DNA of 64,000 bases from Lachnospiraceae bacterium (GCA_024687205.1 JAILES010000064.1:22603-86602), one strand, 5' to 3'. Counted from the stretch's first letter, positions 35,311-44,961 are shown. The notes: generated by a model from the letters alone, not told the origin. Program-made: numbers and translations.

Positions 35311-36195
35311 ATGAATGAACAGAAGATCATAAAAAAACTCTCAAATGTCGGAATAGTCGGAAATGTTTTTCTTTCACTGTTTAAGCTTGCGGCAGGTATC
35401 ATAGGCCGATCCGGAGCAATGGTATCCGATGCGGTGCATTCCATCTCCGATGTGTTCGCAACCCTGATCGCCTATATAGGCGTAGTGATGTCGAGGCAGA
35501 AAGAAGACAAGGAACATCCTTATGGGCATGAGCGCCTGGAGTGTGTAGCATCCCTGATCCTGGGACTGATACTGGCCGGAACAGGCCTGGGAATAGGATA
35601 TACGGGTATCAGAAAACTTTTCTTCGAAAGAGACAGTATAGAGATGCCGACCATGCTTCCTCTGATTGCAGCAGTTGTTTCCATTATAGTCAAGGAAGCA
35701 ATGTTCTGGTATACGATGTATTATGCAAAAAGGCTTGATTCGCCTGCTTTCAAGGCTGATGCCTGGCATCACCGTTCGGATGCCATATCCTCGGTAGGTT
35801 CTTTCTTAGGTATAGGTCTGGCCAAGATGGGACTTACTTTCATGGATCCGGTCGCGGAACTTCTGATATGTCTGCTTATAATAAAAGTCGCTTTTGATAT
35901 TTTTCAGGATGCACTCAATAAGATGCTCGATACTTCCTGTGATAATCTCACGGAACAGAAGATCAGTTCCTTTGTGGAGACGCAGCCTGGTGTACAGAAG
36001 ATAGACCTGCTAAGAACCAGACAGTTCGGAAACAGGATATATATCGATCTGGAAATAGCCGTTAAAAGGGATATCTCACTTATAGAAGCCCATGCTATCG
36101 CAGAGAGCGTTCATGATGCCGTGGAAAAGAATTTCCCGAATGTCAAACATGTCATGATCCACGTCAATCCCGGAGAAGAGCAGGATGCCGGGTAA
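35311..36195 (+). CDS. cation diffusion facilitator (CDF) family metal exporter
   Basis: Exports divalent cations (Zn, Fe, Mn or Co) in exchange for protons. 294 residues with six predicted spans. Metal-site residues are seen in SDAVHSISDVFATLI (helix 2, D-x-x-x-D) and KADAWHHRSDAISSVGSF (helix 5, H-x-x-x-D). The cytoplasmic dimerisation domain contains VQKIDLLRTRQFGNRIYIDLE. Metal specificity cannot be told from sequence alone. It sits 11 bases after nnr and is probably the end of that operon. Confidence 0.92.
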   Translation: MNEQKIIKKLSNVGIVGNVFLSLFKLAAGIIGRSGAMVSDAVHSISDVFATLIAYIGVVMSRQKEDKEHPYGHERLECVASLILGLILAGTGLGIGYTGIRKLFFERDSIEMPTMLPLIAAVVSIIVKEAMFWYTMYYAKRLDSPAFKADAWHHRSDAISSVGSFLGIGLAKMGLTFMDPVAELLICLLIIKVAFDIFQDALNKMLDTSCDNLTEQKISSFVETQPGVQKIDLLRTRQFGNRIYIDLEIAVKRDISLIEAHAIAESVHDAVEKNFPNVKHVMIHVNPGEEQDAG

Positions 36196-36196
36196 A

Positions 36197-36226
36197 TTGA
36201 CCATATGATAAGGCTTATGGTATAAT
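36197..36226 (+). promoter_or_regulatory. promoter of the antiporter, predicting a leaderless mRNA
   Basis: TTGACC (36197-36202), 18-base spacer, TATAAT (36221-36226). The start codon at 36234 lies only 7 bases beyond the -10, at the expected transcription start, and no ribosome site is present. Confidence 0.7.
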
Positions 36227-36233
36227 TGTAGCC

Positions 36234-37535
36234 ATGAATATACTCCTGTTTTTTATAATCATTCTGGCATATATTGTTTGTATCGGTATACTGAATGAAC
36301 GGGTATTCCGTCTTCAGAGTGATATAGCTTTAATATTCTTTTCACTTCTGCTTTCCCTTGTACTGTTAATAATGAAATTCCTGTTACCGGAGACGGATAT
36401 CAGTAAGCATATCGGCAGTCTCGGAGACTTCGGTTTCAGGGAGTACCTGATGGACGGAATGCTGTGCTTCATGCTTTTTGCCGGAGCCGGCAAGGTCAAT
36501 ATGGGAAAGTTCAAAAAGAATTTCAGAGCCATATCATTACTGGCTCTTTTGACTACACTGCTTTCCTCGTTTCTGTACGGAGCACTTTTCTATCTTGTGG
36601 CATTAGCTCTGAAACTTCCGATGGATATATGGATGTGTATACTGCTCGGCTGTGTGGTATCCCCTACGGACCCGATAGCAGCTACCGGTATACTCAGTAA
36701 GATAGGTCTTTCCAAGAATGTCTGTTCCGTCATAGAGAACGAATCACTGTTCAATGACGGTACCGGTGTCACGCTTTTCATCTTTGTTCGTTCTCTGATC
36801 ATACACAGTTCGGACAGCAACTTTGCCGTGCTTATGTTAAAGGAAATAGGCGGAGCCATACTGGTGGCACTGCTGGTATCCTATGTTCTTTTCTCCTTGA
36901 TGAAGCTTACACGCGATCCCGTAAGGTATATACTCATCTCTCTTTTGGATGTTTCCTCGGTTTATGTGATATGTGAGCACTTCGGATTTTCCGGAGTCAT
37001 CGCATCGGTAGTGTGCGGTATGTACTTCTCTTATGCCATGGACAAGATGAAGCGTACTGTTATAGTAGTAGATCCCGAGAACTTCTACCATGATTTCTGG
37101 GAGATATTGGAAAACATCCTGAATGCGGTTCTTTTCGTTATGATAGGTCTTCTGGTCATCAGTATGAAGATCAGTCCTTATGCTCCGCTGATCATACCGG
37201 CAGCGCTGCTCATACTTATCTTTTCAAGAGGAACCGGTGTGCTGATAAGCAGTCTGCTTACCGGAAAGAACATACCCGGCAATTACGATCTGCATGAATA
37301 TGTGGTACTGATGACCTGGTCGGCACTTAAGGGAGGACTTTCAATGGCGCTTGCTTTTGAAACAGCCGAATACCTGCCGGAACCGGTTTACCAGATATTC
37401 TCCAACGTTGCGTATTTCACCATATTCTTTACGGTGCTTGTACAGGGACTCAGCATCAAACGTGTATATTTTGCTTTGGAAAAACGTAAGGCCGGCAGGC
37501 TCAGCAGAGGAAAGCTTGCGGAAAGGAAGAAGTAA
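36234..37535 (+). CDS. Na+/H+ antiporter, CPA1 family
   Basis: 433 residues with 11-13 predicted spans. The CPA1 signatures GCVVSPTDPIAATGIL (around residue 140) and NESLFNDGTGVTLF (about 165, the ion-binding Asn-Asp) are clear. It would extrude Na+ or K+ against protons. The stop overlaps the start of a TrkA-like regulator (ATGA), so the two form one unit, and the RCK protein may gate the antiporter by nucleotide. Transcription appears leaderless. Confidence 0.9.
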   Translation: MNILLFFIIILAYIVCIGILNERVFRLQSDIALIFFSLLLSLVLLIMKFLLPETDISKHIGSLGDFGFREYLMDGMLCFMLFAGAGKVNMGKFKKNFRAISLLALLTTLLSSFLYGALFYLVALALKLPMDIWMCILLGCVVSPTDPIAATGILSKIGLSKNVCSVIENESLFNDGTGVTLFIFVRSLIIHSSDSNFAVLMLKEIGGAILVALLVSYVLFSLMKLTRDPVRYILISLLDVSSVYVICEHFGFSGVIASVVCGMYFSYAMDKMKRTVIVVDPENFYHDFWEILENILNAVLFVMIGLLVISMKISPYAPLIIPAALLILIFSRGTGVLISSLLTGKNIPGNYDLHEYVVLMTWSALKGGLSMALAFETAEYLPEPVYQIFSNVAYFTIFFTVLVQGLSIKRVYFALEKRKAGRLSRGKLAERKK

Positions 37536-38902
37536 TGAAGATCATCATCGTAGGATTGGGACAGACAGGAATACTGCTGATATCCTCTCTTTCTAATGAG
37601 AGTTTTGATATTACGGTCATAGATAAGGATCGTAACGCGGTTGATGCGGTCACCGACAAATATAATGTTAACGGAGTCGTAGGCAGCGGTGCATCAAGAG
37701 AGACTCTGCTGAAGGCAGGTGCCGATACCGCAGATGCGATCGTGGCACTGACGCATGTGGATGAGATCAATCTGCTCAGCTGCATGCAGGCCAAATCTCT
37801 GGGAACACGTTTTGCCGCAGCCAGGATACTGCTTCCGGATTTTATAAGTGAAGCCGAAGATCTCAAGAAAGAATACAATATCGATTATCTGATCAAACCC
37901 CGTCAGGATATAGCCGAGGAGATCGAAAGGAATATCGGTATGCCCGGCTTTACCAAGCTTGAAGGCTTCTGGGGCAATGAAGTACAGCTGCTGAGTATGA
38001 ACGTGCTTGACAACAGTGTGCTGAAAGACCGTACTCTTATCGATATCAAGAAGTCACTCAATTTCGATTTTCTTATAATAAATGTCATCAGAAACGGAAA
38101 GATCTATATTCCGAGAGGTGATTTTATGATCGAGGTCGGGGACTGGATAACGGTTGCCCTTTCGAAAAAGAATATGGAGGAATCACTTCCGAAGCTCGGC
38201 ATTAAACGCAGCAGGGCCAAAAAGATAGTGATACTCGGAGGCAGTAATACCTGTATCTATCTGATCGACACACTTAAAAAGAACAGGGATAAGATAACGA
38301 TACTGGAACACGACAGTACGAGATGCAGGGAACTGATGGGAAGGTACCCGGACATCAATATAGTATATGCCGGAGGAGAGACGCTGGAGATACTTGAAGA
38401 AGAAAAAGTAGCGACAGCAGATGTGATGATCTCCCTGACAGATAATGACGAGACCAATCTGGTTACGAGTATGTACGGCTGGTCCTGTCATATACCTTCG
38501 ATCATTACAAGAGTTGACAGACCCGAGCATTTGAAGCTGCTTCACAAGGTAAATATCGATATCACCGTTTCACCTGCGGAGCTGTCGGCAATGAAAGCCT
38601 TTCGTTTTCTGCTGAGTCATGAAGCAGAAGATGCCGGAAAGGATATAGGAAAGTTTTATCTGCTTGCAGACGGGATGGGCGAGATAATAGAATTCAAGGC
38701 CGGTGACGATTTCAAAAAACTCGATACGGTCTTCGCTGATAAGAGTTTTAAACTCAAGAAGGATGTGCTTGTCACCGCGATCTTGAGAGACAACGAAATG
38801 ATAATCCCTTCGGGAAATACCGTTATAAAAAAAGGTGATCAGGTCATCATCACCTCGACCAGGAAGAATCATATACGCAGCCTTAATGAGATCCTTTCAT
38901 AA
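37535..38902 (+). CDS. TrkA-like two-RCK NAD-binding regulatory protein
   Basis: 455 residues in two repeats, each a Rossmann TrkA_N plus TrkA_C. First: IIIVGLGQTGILLISSL with acidic DKD ending strand 2, and residues about 140-220 for TrkA_C. Second: IVILGGSNTCIYLIDTL near 231, with a final TrkA_C near 380-455. The second glycine motif (GGSNTC) is altered. TrkA normally controls Trk/Ktr K+ channels through NADH/ATP binding, but no trkH/ktrB lies here. The translational overlap with a CPA1 antiporter makes the antiporter the likelier partner. Confidence 0.85.
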   Translation: MKIIIVGLGQTGILLISSLSNESFDITVIDKDRNAVDAVTDKYNVNGVVGSGASRETLLKAGADTADAIVALTHVDEINLLSCMQAKSLGTRFAAARILLPDFISEAEDLKKEYNIDYLIKPRQDIAEEIERNIGMPGFTKLEGFWGNEVQLLSMNVLDNSVLKDRTLIDIKKSLNFDFLIINVIRNGKIYIPRGDFMIEVGDWITVALSKKNMEESLPKLGIKRSRAKKIVILGGSNTCIYLIDTLKKNRDKITILEHDSTRCRELMGRYPDINIVYAGGETLEILEEEKVATADVMISLTDNDETNLVTSMYGWSCHIPSIITRVDRPEHLKLLHKVNIDITVSPAELSAMKAFRFLLSHEAEDAGKDIGKFYLLADGMGEIIEFKAGDDFKKLDTVFADKSFKLKKDVLVTAILRDNEMIIPSGNTVIKKGDQVIITSTRKNHIRSLNEILS

Positions 38903-38917
38903 GAAGAGGAAACGGAA

Positions 38918-40003
38918 GTGAAGCTGTATATAAAGGAACTGAGGGAAGAGAAGGGGTATACCCAGAAAGAACTTGCGGAGATGATGCAGGTTTCTTTTCA
39001 GACGGTCAGCAAATGGGAGACCGGCGCAAATTATCCCGACATCACTCACATTCCCAAGCTTGCAGATATCTTCGGTGTGAGCGCAGGCGTGCTTCTCGGA
39101 ATGGAGCCTCTGAAGACGGAGGATGCGGAAGTCAAATGTGACGATGAAGTATACTGGAACCGGAAAAGGGATCTTCTGAAGGTATGGAAAAAGTTTTTCT
39201 GGAATGAAGATTATTTCCGTTTTCTCGTTAAGGATGTTTGGAGCTTTAAAAAGCCGGTCGATATACTGGACTTCGGCTGCGGCTACGGCTTTCTCGGCAG
39301 CAGGTTTCTGCCGCTGCTTCCGAAGGGCAGCACGTACAGTGGTATAGAACTCGATCAGGGACAGATCGATGAAGCGGAAGAGTATTTTTCAAATACTCCG
39401 TATAAATGCACTTTCTTTAAACAAAACATCTACGATTTCAAAAGCAAAAAGAAATATGATCTGGTGGTGACGCTTTTTCTGATGTCACATCTTCCGGATC
39501 CGAAAAAAGTGATAAGGATCATGAAGGAGTCTTTAAAGCCCGGCGGTATGATACTTATCATGGATGCAAACATGGAAGTGGAAAAAGCCGGATACTATTC
39601 GGGACTCGAACGTGAGGAAAACGGCATGTCCGTCCCTGATCTCGTGCCCGTGTGGGAATATGAGCTTTCACACGGACAGCGTGACTACCGTATGGGAACA
39701 AAGCTTCCATATCTTTTAAAACAGGAAGGTTTTCATGATATACAGGCGCGCATCAGTGATCAGGTAATGGTCTATGAACCGTCGGATCCCGCGAAGAAAG
39801 AAGATAATGAGGACTTCCGTTATGTCTATGAACACGAAGATTCATATGAGGGAGGTACGGGTTATTTTATGAACCGGGGTTTAAGCCTTGACCGTGCCAA
39901 TGAGATCAGGGAATACTATGACAGGACCGGAGAGTATTTTGATAAAGATGATTCGATAGCGGTGAAAACATCGGGGGTATATTTTGTATATGCAAGAGTC
40001 TGA
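38918..40003 (+). CDS. XRE helix-turn-helix fused to a SAM methyltransferase
   Basis: 361 residues. Residues 1-65 are a Cro/CI-type HTH (LREEKGYTQKELAEMMQVS, then QTVSKWETGANYPDI). After a linker, a class I methyltransferase follows with SAM motif VDILDFGCGYGFLGSRFL near 115, acidic SGIELDQ, and LKPGGMILIMDAN near 205. It may be a regulator with an enzymatic sensor domain, or a small-molecule methylase that controls its own gene. Start is GTG 38918, with AAGAGGA upstream. It overlaps the serine hydrolase gene by 14 bases. Confidence 0.88.
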   Translation: MKLYIKELREEKGYTQKELAEMMQVSFQTVSKWETGANYPDITHIPKLADIFGVSAGVLLGMEPLKTEDAEVKCDDEVYWNRKRDLLKVWKKFFWNEDYFRFLVKDVWSFKKPVDILDFGCGYGFLGSRFLPLLPKGSTYSGIELDQGQIDEAEEYFSNTPYKCTFFKQNIYDFKSKKKYDLVVTLFLMSHLPDPKKVIRIMKESLKPGGMILIMDANMEVEKAGYYSGLEREENGMSVPDLVPVWEYELSHGQRDYRMGTKLPYLLKQEGFHDIQARISDQVMVYEPSDPAKKEDNEDFRYVYEHEDSYEGGTGYFMNRGLSLDRANEIREYYDRTGEYFDKDDSIAVKTSGVYFVYARV

Positions 40004-41195
40004 TAAAGAGATAAGATATGCCGAATGCGAGGCAGCGCCCGCAGAAGCAGGATATGACGCATCGCGTCTTGAATATCTGAATGAATATATCCTTAAGCTG
40101 ATCAATGAAGGCAGGATATGTTCGGGAAGCTATGCTCTGTGGAAGAACGGAAAAGTATTTGCGGATACAGCCATCGGCTCTCTTGCCTGTCCGTGGATGG
40201 GGAATACGCAGTTTAAGAATGATACCCTGTTTGAGATACAGTCCGTAGGTAAAGTTTTTACGGCGATCGCCATACTTAAACTGATGGAAGAGGGGCTGCT
40301 TTATCTTGATCAGCCGGTGAGGGAATGGATACCGGAGTTTAATACCGGAGAATTTAAGAACATTACGATCTTACACCTGCTCACGCATACATCGGGTATA
40401 TGTGCGCTGGAGGGATGCCTTCCGAAAGATGAAAGACACTGGTGGGAATTCATGGATGAGAAGGATCCGAAAAACAGCTGGCTTAAGGCTGTTATAAAGA
40501 CCGGTCTTCACGCACATCCCGGAGAAAAGTGGATATATTCGGTAGTAGCATATTATATACTCGGCGAGATTATCAGCCGTGCATCGGGGATCGATGCGGA
40601 AAAATACATAAAGGATAATATACTGATACCCTGCGATATGAAGGATACACACTGGCGTAAGGATGCAACAAAAGAGCAGCTTGCAAGATACAATGTAGCC
40701 AATGAAACCGATCTGAAGATGGTAAGCCTGTGCGAGAGCGGAGGCATTGAGAAAATGGCGGCCGCAACATATCCCACCTGGGAAGGGATACCGGAGACCG
40801 CCGGAGGCCAGATGTCCACCTGCCGTGAAATGCTGCATCTCGGAGAGATGATACTGCGCGGCGGCAGTTACAGAGGCAGAAGGATCATAGGAAAGAATGC
40901 ACTGTCACTTTTATGGACGAATATGCTCGCGCCTGAAGTAAAGGATGTGATCTTCGGACGTAATGCCGGGATCCGCTACGGAGCCGGGGTACCGATATGG
41001 TCTGCGGAATATGACCGTGAGCAGATACTGAGTGAAGGAACCATTTATCATGAAGGCGCAGGAACCTGCGTATTTCTGGCAGACAGAAAAGAAGACATGA
41101 CAGTAATGTTTCAGACAAGTTTCAGAAAGGAATTCGACTGGGACTACAGGGCAGTCAAAGGGATAGCGACCATACTGTGGTCCGGAATACTATAA
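39990..41195 (+). CDS. serine hydrolase, beta-lactamase class C/esterase family
   Basis: 401 residues, no signal peptide, so cytoplasmic. The catalytic S-x-x-K is S85-V-G-K88, within EIQSVGKVFTAIAILKL. The second motif, usually Y-x-N, is Y183-S-V, so the Asn is missing. The third, HEGAGTCVF near residue 350, is a normal H-x-G. This set points to an esterase or D-amino-acid peptidase-like enzyme, not a beta-lactamase. ATG 39990 is preferred over TTG 39984 because of GGGGG at 39973. Confidence 0.85.
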   Translation: MQESDKEIRYAECEAAPAEAGYDASRLEYLNEYILKLINEGRICSGSYALWKNGKVFADTAIGSLACPWMGNTQFKNDTLFEIQSVGKVFTAIAILKLMEEGLLYLDQPVREWIPEFNTGEFKNITILHLLTHTSGICALEGCLPKDERHWWEFMDEKDPKNSWLKAVIKTGLHAHPGEKWIYSVVAYYILGEIISRASGIDAEKYIKDNILIPCDMKDTHWRKDATKEQLARYNVANETDLKMVSLCESGGIEKMAAATYPTWEGIPETAGGQMSTCREMLHLGEMILRGGSYRGRRIIGKNALSLLWTNMLAPEVKDVIFGRNAGIRYGAGVPIWSAEYDREQILSEGTIYHEGAGTCVFLADRKEDMTVMFQTSFRKEFDWDYRAVKGIATILWSGIL

Positions 41196-41204
41196 AGCCA
41201 CCTT

Positions 41205-41280
41205 TCGCGTATAGGGCGAATAATTCTCGCCGTCGGCGTTATTGGAATACGGTACGCTGCGGTCTACAATTCAGTGTAGG
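41205..41280 (+). other. structured 5' leader of the ABC exporter operon
   Basis: The 103-base gap holds nested palindromes: GCGTA (41207)/TACGC (41253) enclosing AATAA...CGCCG-T-CGGCG-TTATT (41219-41243), then a hairpin CTACA-ATTCAG-TGTAG (41264-41279) just before the AAAGGAGA ribosome site. No T-run follows, so it is not a terminator. It may be an operator or a structured RNA leader. Confidence 0.4.
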
Positions 41281-41298
41281 GAAAGGAGAATTAAGTAA

Positions 41299-43125
41299 AT
41301 GGAAAAAGTAAAAACCGTAAAGTACAGTCTTATCAATAATGTATTCTATGTATACAAAGGAGTAGCGAAGCATAAGCCGTATCTTATCGCACTTCTGTTT
41401 CCTGCGGTATTCTGTACCGCTCTGAGCAGTTTTATCTGGCTCTTTCTCGGAAAATATCTGGTGGATTCCATAGGCAGCGGAATGCCTTTTAATGAGATGA
41501 TAACTCAGATCCTGATACTTACCGGTCTGAACATAGTCTGCATGATCGGCATGAATGCAGTGACCTTCGGCAAAGAACCGGCAGCTTTTTATGTGCGTCC
41601 GATGTTCATGCTGAAGCGTAATCTGAAAAGCATAAACATGTTTTATGAGAATCTTGAAGATCCGGAAGTGCTGGATGCCATGGAAAAGTCACGTGCTTCC
41701 ACAAGGAACGTTGATGTGGGCATTGAGGGCATCATTCGTTTTACCATAGATTTCTGTTCGGGTATCTTTACCTGCATCCTTTCAGCCGTGCTCTTGTGCA
41801 GGATGAGCCTTATCCTTTCAGCTGCCGTGCTCTTATGCGGGATACTTGAGTATATTTCCGTGGACAGGGCTTCGAAGAGAGAGAAATTTCTGACTAATGA
41901 CAGTGTGGTTTATGAAAAGAGAAAACTGGATCACTTCAAAATAGTTTCTTCGGATTTTGCATACGGAAAGGACATACGGCTGCTCGGGATCGCAGGAAAG
42001 CTTCTGGATACGCAGAAGGAACTGCACGCTAAACTTAATGCCGGGGAAAAGAAAGCAGGAAGCGTACGCATATGGAGCGGTATGTTCAACCGGCTGCTGG
42101 AGCTTATAAGAGAGGGATTCTTATACGGAGGTCTTGTTTATCTGATCATAAAGGGCAGCCTCGGAATAGGTGATTTTCTGCTGTATGCGGGCTGCGTGCA
42201 CAATCTTGCCGGCAGTTTTCTTTCACTTATGAAGACTCTGGCAAAGATGCGGAAATGCAGCGCTGAGGTGAATGATTACCGCAGTCTTAATGAATTCTGC
42301 AATGAAAGTAAAGAAAGAGCATCCGGTCTTCGGGATTCGGAAGAGTATGAGATAAGCTTTGAAAACGTGTCATTCCGTTATCCGGGAAGTGAGAATTATG
42401 CGTTAAAGGATCTTAATCTTAAGCTGACCTTCGGAAAAAGACTTGCTGTAGTAGGGGCAAACGGTGCAGGCAAGACCACTTTTGTAAAGCTGCTGATGAA
42501 GCTCTATCAGCCAAGCGAAGGAAGGATACTGTTAAACGGCAGGGATATCCGTGACATAGATACCTCATGTTACTACTCCCTGTTTGCACCGGTATTTCAG
42601 GATATGGAGTGTTATGCGTTCACTCTTGCGGAAAACATTTCAATGAAGCCGGAGGAAGAGACCGATAAGGCGTTGGCGGAGAAATGCCTTGAGCAGGCAG
42701 GACTCGGAGAGAAGCTTAAGACCTATGCAAAAGGGATCGATACACCGATGCTTCGTATCCTTCATGACGACGGCATCATATTATCGGGCGGAGAGAAGCA
42801 GAAGATGGCGCTTGCGAGAGCCCTGTACAAAGATGCACCGATGGTGGTACTTGACGAACCCACTGCTGCTCTTGATGCACTGGCCGAGAGCGAGATGTAT
42901 GAACGTTTTGATTCTTTTGTAAAAGCTAAGACAGCGGTATATGTTTCCCACCGTCTTTCCAGTACCCGTTTTTGTGATCATGTAGCAATGTTTGAAGACG
43001 GAAGGCTTGCAGAATACGGAACTCACAGCGAACTGATGGATAAAAAAGGAAAGTACGCCGAAATGTTTGCAATGCAGGCACAGTATTACAAAGAGGAGGA
43101 ATATGATGAAAACGCTGTTGCATAG
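41299..43125 (+). CDS. ABC exporter half-transporter, subunit A
   Basis: 608 residues: about six N-terminal spans (residues 20-300) fused to an ATP-binding domain. Walker A VVGANGAGKTTFVKLL near 390, signature IILSGGEKQKMALARAL near 495, Walker B MVVLDEPTAALDA and switch VYVSHRLSS. It is arranged as an overlapping pair with subunit B, as in heterodimeric type IV exporters. The substrate is unknown: no precursor peptide or modification gene adjoins, though a serine hydrolase and a methyltransferase lie upstream. Confidence 0.93.
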   Translation: MEKVKTVKYSLINNVFYVYKGVAKHKPYLIALLFPAVFCTALSSFIWLFLGKYLVDSIGSGMPFNEMITQILILTGLNIVCMIGMNAVTFGKEPAAFYVRPMFMLKRNLKSINMFYENLEDPEVLDAMEKSRASTRNVDVGIEGIIRFTIDFCSGIFTCILSAVLLCRMSLILSAAVLLCGILEYISVDRASKREKFLTNDSVVYEKRKLDHFKIVSSDFAYGKDIRLLGIAGKLLDTQKELHAKLNAGEKKAGSVRIWSGMFNRLLELIREGFLYGGLVYLIIKGSLGIGDFLLYAGCVHNLAGSFLSLMKTLAKMRKCSAEVNDYRSLNEFCNESKERASGLRDSEEYEISFENVSFRYPGSENYALKDLNLKLTFGKRLAVVGANGAGKTTFVKLLMKLYQPSEGRILLNGRDIRDIDTSCYYSLFAPVFQDMECYAFTLAENISMKPEEETDKALAEKCLEQAGLGEKLKTYAKGIDTPMLRILHDDGIILSGGEKQKMALARALYKDAPMVVLDEPTAALDALAESEMYERFDSFVKAKTAVYVSHRLSSTRFCDHVAMFEDGRLAEYGTHSELMDKKGKYAEMFAMQAQYYKEEEYDENAVA

Positions 43126-44896
43126 TATCAGAAAAAGCGCCGGGATCTGCAGGTATTTCTATCGTTTTGCGGCAAAACAGAAACGTTCCTATCCGCTGTT
43201 GGTCATCGCCGATATACTGCTGGCTTCTCTTCTTCCCTTCATCGGCATGCTTCTTCCGAAATATATTGTTGAAGAACTGACCGGAGAAAAAGATATCACC
43301 AGGCTTATCATTCTCACAGCCATACTCGTAGGAGGAAGCTTTGTGATGAAGAGCCTGATACTGGTCCTGGAAGAAAAGAAGAAACTTCAGGAAGAGCACA
43401 TAGCACGCAGGCTTGAACTGATGATGTCAGAAAAATCAACGAGCATAAAATACGAACTGACGGAAAGTGAGTCCGGGCTTTCGGCAAGACAGAAAGCCGA
43501 AACGGGAATGAGCTGGTATTCGGGAGGCATACGCGGTATGTCTGAATGTCTTGTTAAGATAGGCTGCGGCTTCTGTGTCATCTTCGGAGTGATCGTGCTT
43601 GTGGTACGCATATCGCCGCTGCTGCTCATACTGTCTCTTATCGCGGTTCTGATAAATGCCGTATGTACTTCAGGTATCAATGCTGCAGCACAGGAGGTCT
43701 TTGAAAAGACTCCTGCCATAAATAAATTCTATTCCTACATCTACACAAGGATAAACGGGCGTGAGTATGCGAAGGAACTCAGACTCTATGATGCCGGGAA
43801 ACTGATAGAAAAGAAAGCCGTTGATAATGCCCGGGCACTCAATAAGATGGATAATGAATGCGCGAAAAAACAGTTTAAGTGGGGAACGCTCGGAAGTATC
43901 GTATCTGCTGCAGGATACGGGATCTCATATGCTTATCTCGGAGTGCTGGTATTAGGAGGAAATATCACTGTAGCTGAATTTGTGATGTGCATAAGCGCGA
44001 TGGAAGTTTTTACCAATGACTGTCTGATAGCTGTCATAACCAATGTTCAGCAGCTTATAATGAAGTGTAATTTCATGAACTCGTTTATTGAATACATGAA
44101 GCTGGAAGATGAAGCGGACAGCGGAACCCGGAAGCCTGACAGGGAAGCCTTCGACGGTTTGGAATTTGAAAATGTTTCTTTTAAGTATCCCGGAACGGAG
44201 GAATACATACTTAAGAACATAAACCTTAAGATAGGAAGAGGCGAAAGCATATCTCTGGTAGGAAAGAACGGCTCGGGCAAAACAACGCTGGTTAAACTCA
44301 TGTGCAGACTGTATGAGCCGACGGAGGGCATTATCAGACTATGCGGAAAGAATATCATGGAATACTCATACAGGGATTATATAAAGGAACTGTCGGTAGT
44401 ATTCCAGGATTTCAAGCTTTTCGGATATACTCTGAATGAAAATATCAAACTGGGCAATACGGAGAAAGATGATGACCCGGAAACTGTGTATGAGCTGAGC
44501 GGTATAAAGGACTGGGTTATGGAACTGAAAGACAAAGGAGAGACACTTCTGTATAAAGATTTTGATGACAAGGGAGTGGAACCATCCGGAGGACAGGCCC
44601 AGAAACTCGCCATAGCAAGGGCTGTATACAGGGATGCCCCCATCGTTATTCTTGATGAACCCACAGCTGCTCTTGATCCCATAGCGGAATATGAGATATA
44701 CAGACATTTTAATGAGCTGATCAAAAACAGGACCGCCGTGTATATCTCTCACAGAATGTCATCCTGCCGTTTCTGCGACCGTATCGTTGTATTGGACGAC
44801 CATAGCATACGCGAGAGCGGAACCCATGAAGAACTGCTCGCAAAAAACGGCATCTACAGCGAAATGTTCCGAAGCCAGGCAAAATGGTACGACTAA
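43103..44896 (+). CDS. ABC exporter half-transporter, subunit B
   Basis: 597 residues with an N-terminal membrane domain and ATP-binding domain: Walker A LVGKNGSGKTTLVKLM near 395, signature VEPSGGQAQKLAIARAV (PSGGQAQ, slightly unusual), Walker B IVILDEPTAALDP and VYISHRMSS. ATG 43103 follows AGAGGAGG inside the 3' end of subunit A, giving about 20 bases of overlap and translational coupling. It ends at a strong terminator. Confidence 0.93.
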   Translation: MMKTLLHSIRKSAGICRYFYRFAAKQKRSYPLLVIADILLASLLPFIGMLLPKYIVEELTGEKDITRLIILTAILVGGSFVMKSLILVLEEKKKLQEEHIARRLELMMSEKSTSIKYELTESESGLSARQKAETGMSWYSGGIRGMSECLVKIGCGFCVIFGVIVLVVRISPLLLILSLIAVLINAVCTSGINAAAQEVFEKTPAINKFYSYIYTRINGREYAKELRLYDAGKLIEKKAVDNARALNKMDNECAKKQFKWGTLGSIVSAAGYGISYAYLGVLVLGGNITVAEFVMCISAMEVFTNDCLIAVITNVQQLIMKCNFMNSFIEYMKLEDEADSGTRKPDREAFDGLEFENVSFKYPGTEEYILKNINLKIGRGESISLVGKNGSGKTTLVKLMCRLYEPTEGIIRLCGKNIMEYSYRDYIKELSVVFQDFKLFGYTLNENIKLGNTEKDDDPETVYELSGIKDWVMELKDKGETLLYKDFDDKGVEPSGGQAQKLAIARAVYRDAPIVILDEPTAALDPIAEYEIYRHFNELIKNRTAVYISHRMSSCRFCDRIVVLDDHSIRESGTHEELLAKNGIYSEMFRSQAKWYD

Positions 44897-44902
44897 ATGA
44901 GA

Positions 44903-44941
44903 GGGCTGCCGCACCGTTTTAGTGCGACAGCCCCGTTTTTT
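44903..44941 (+). terminator. intrinsic terminator of the ABC exporter operon
   Basis: GGGCTG-C-CGCAC (44903-44914) pairs with GTGCG-A-CAGCCC (44922-44933) with one mismatch, then CGTTTTTT. Confidence 0.88.
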
Positions 44942-44961
44942 GTATGACACGCGGATCAGGG

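Noticed and set aside
37535..38902. Classic Trk potassium uptake system
   Set aside because: No trkH/ktrB membrane subunit is adjacent; the overlapping partner is a CPA1 antiporter.
39990..41195. Beta-lactamase resistance gene
   Set aside because: No signal peptide and the Y-x-N motif is changed; class C-like cytoplasmic esterase is more likely.
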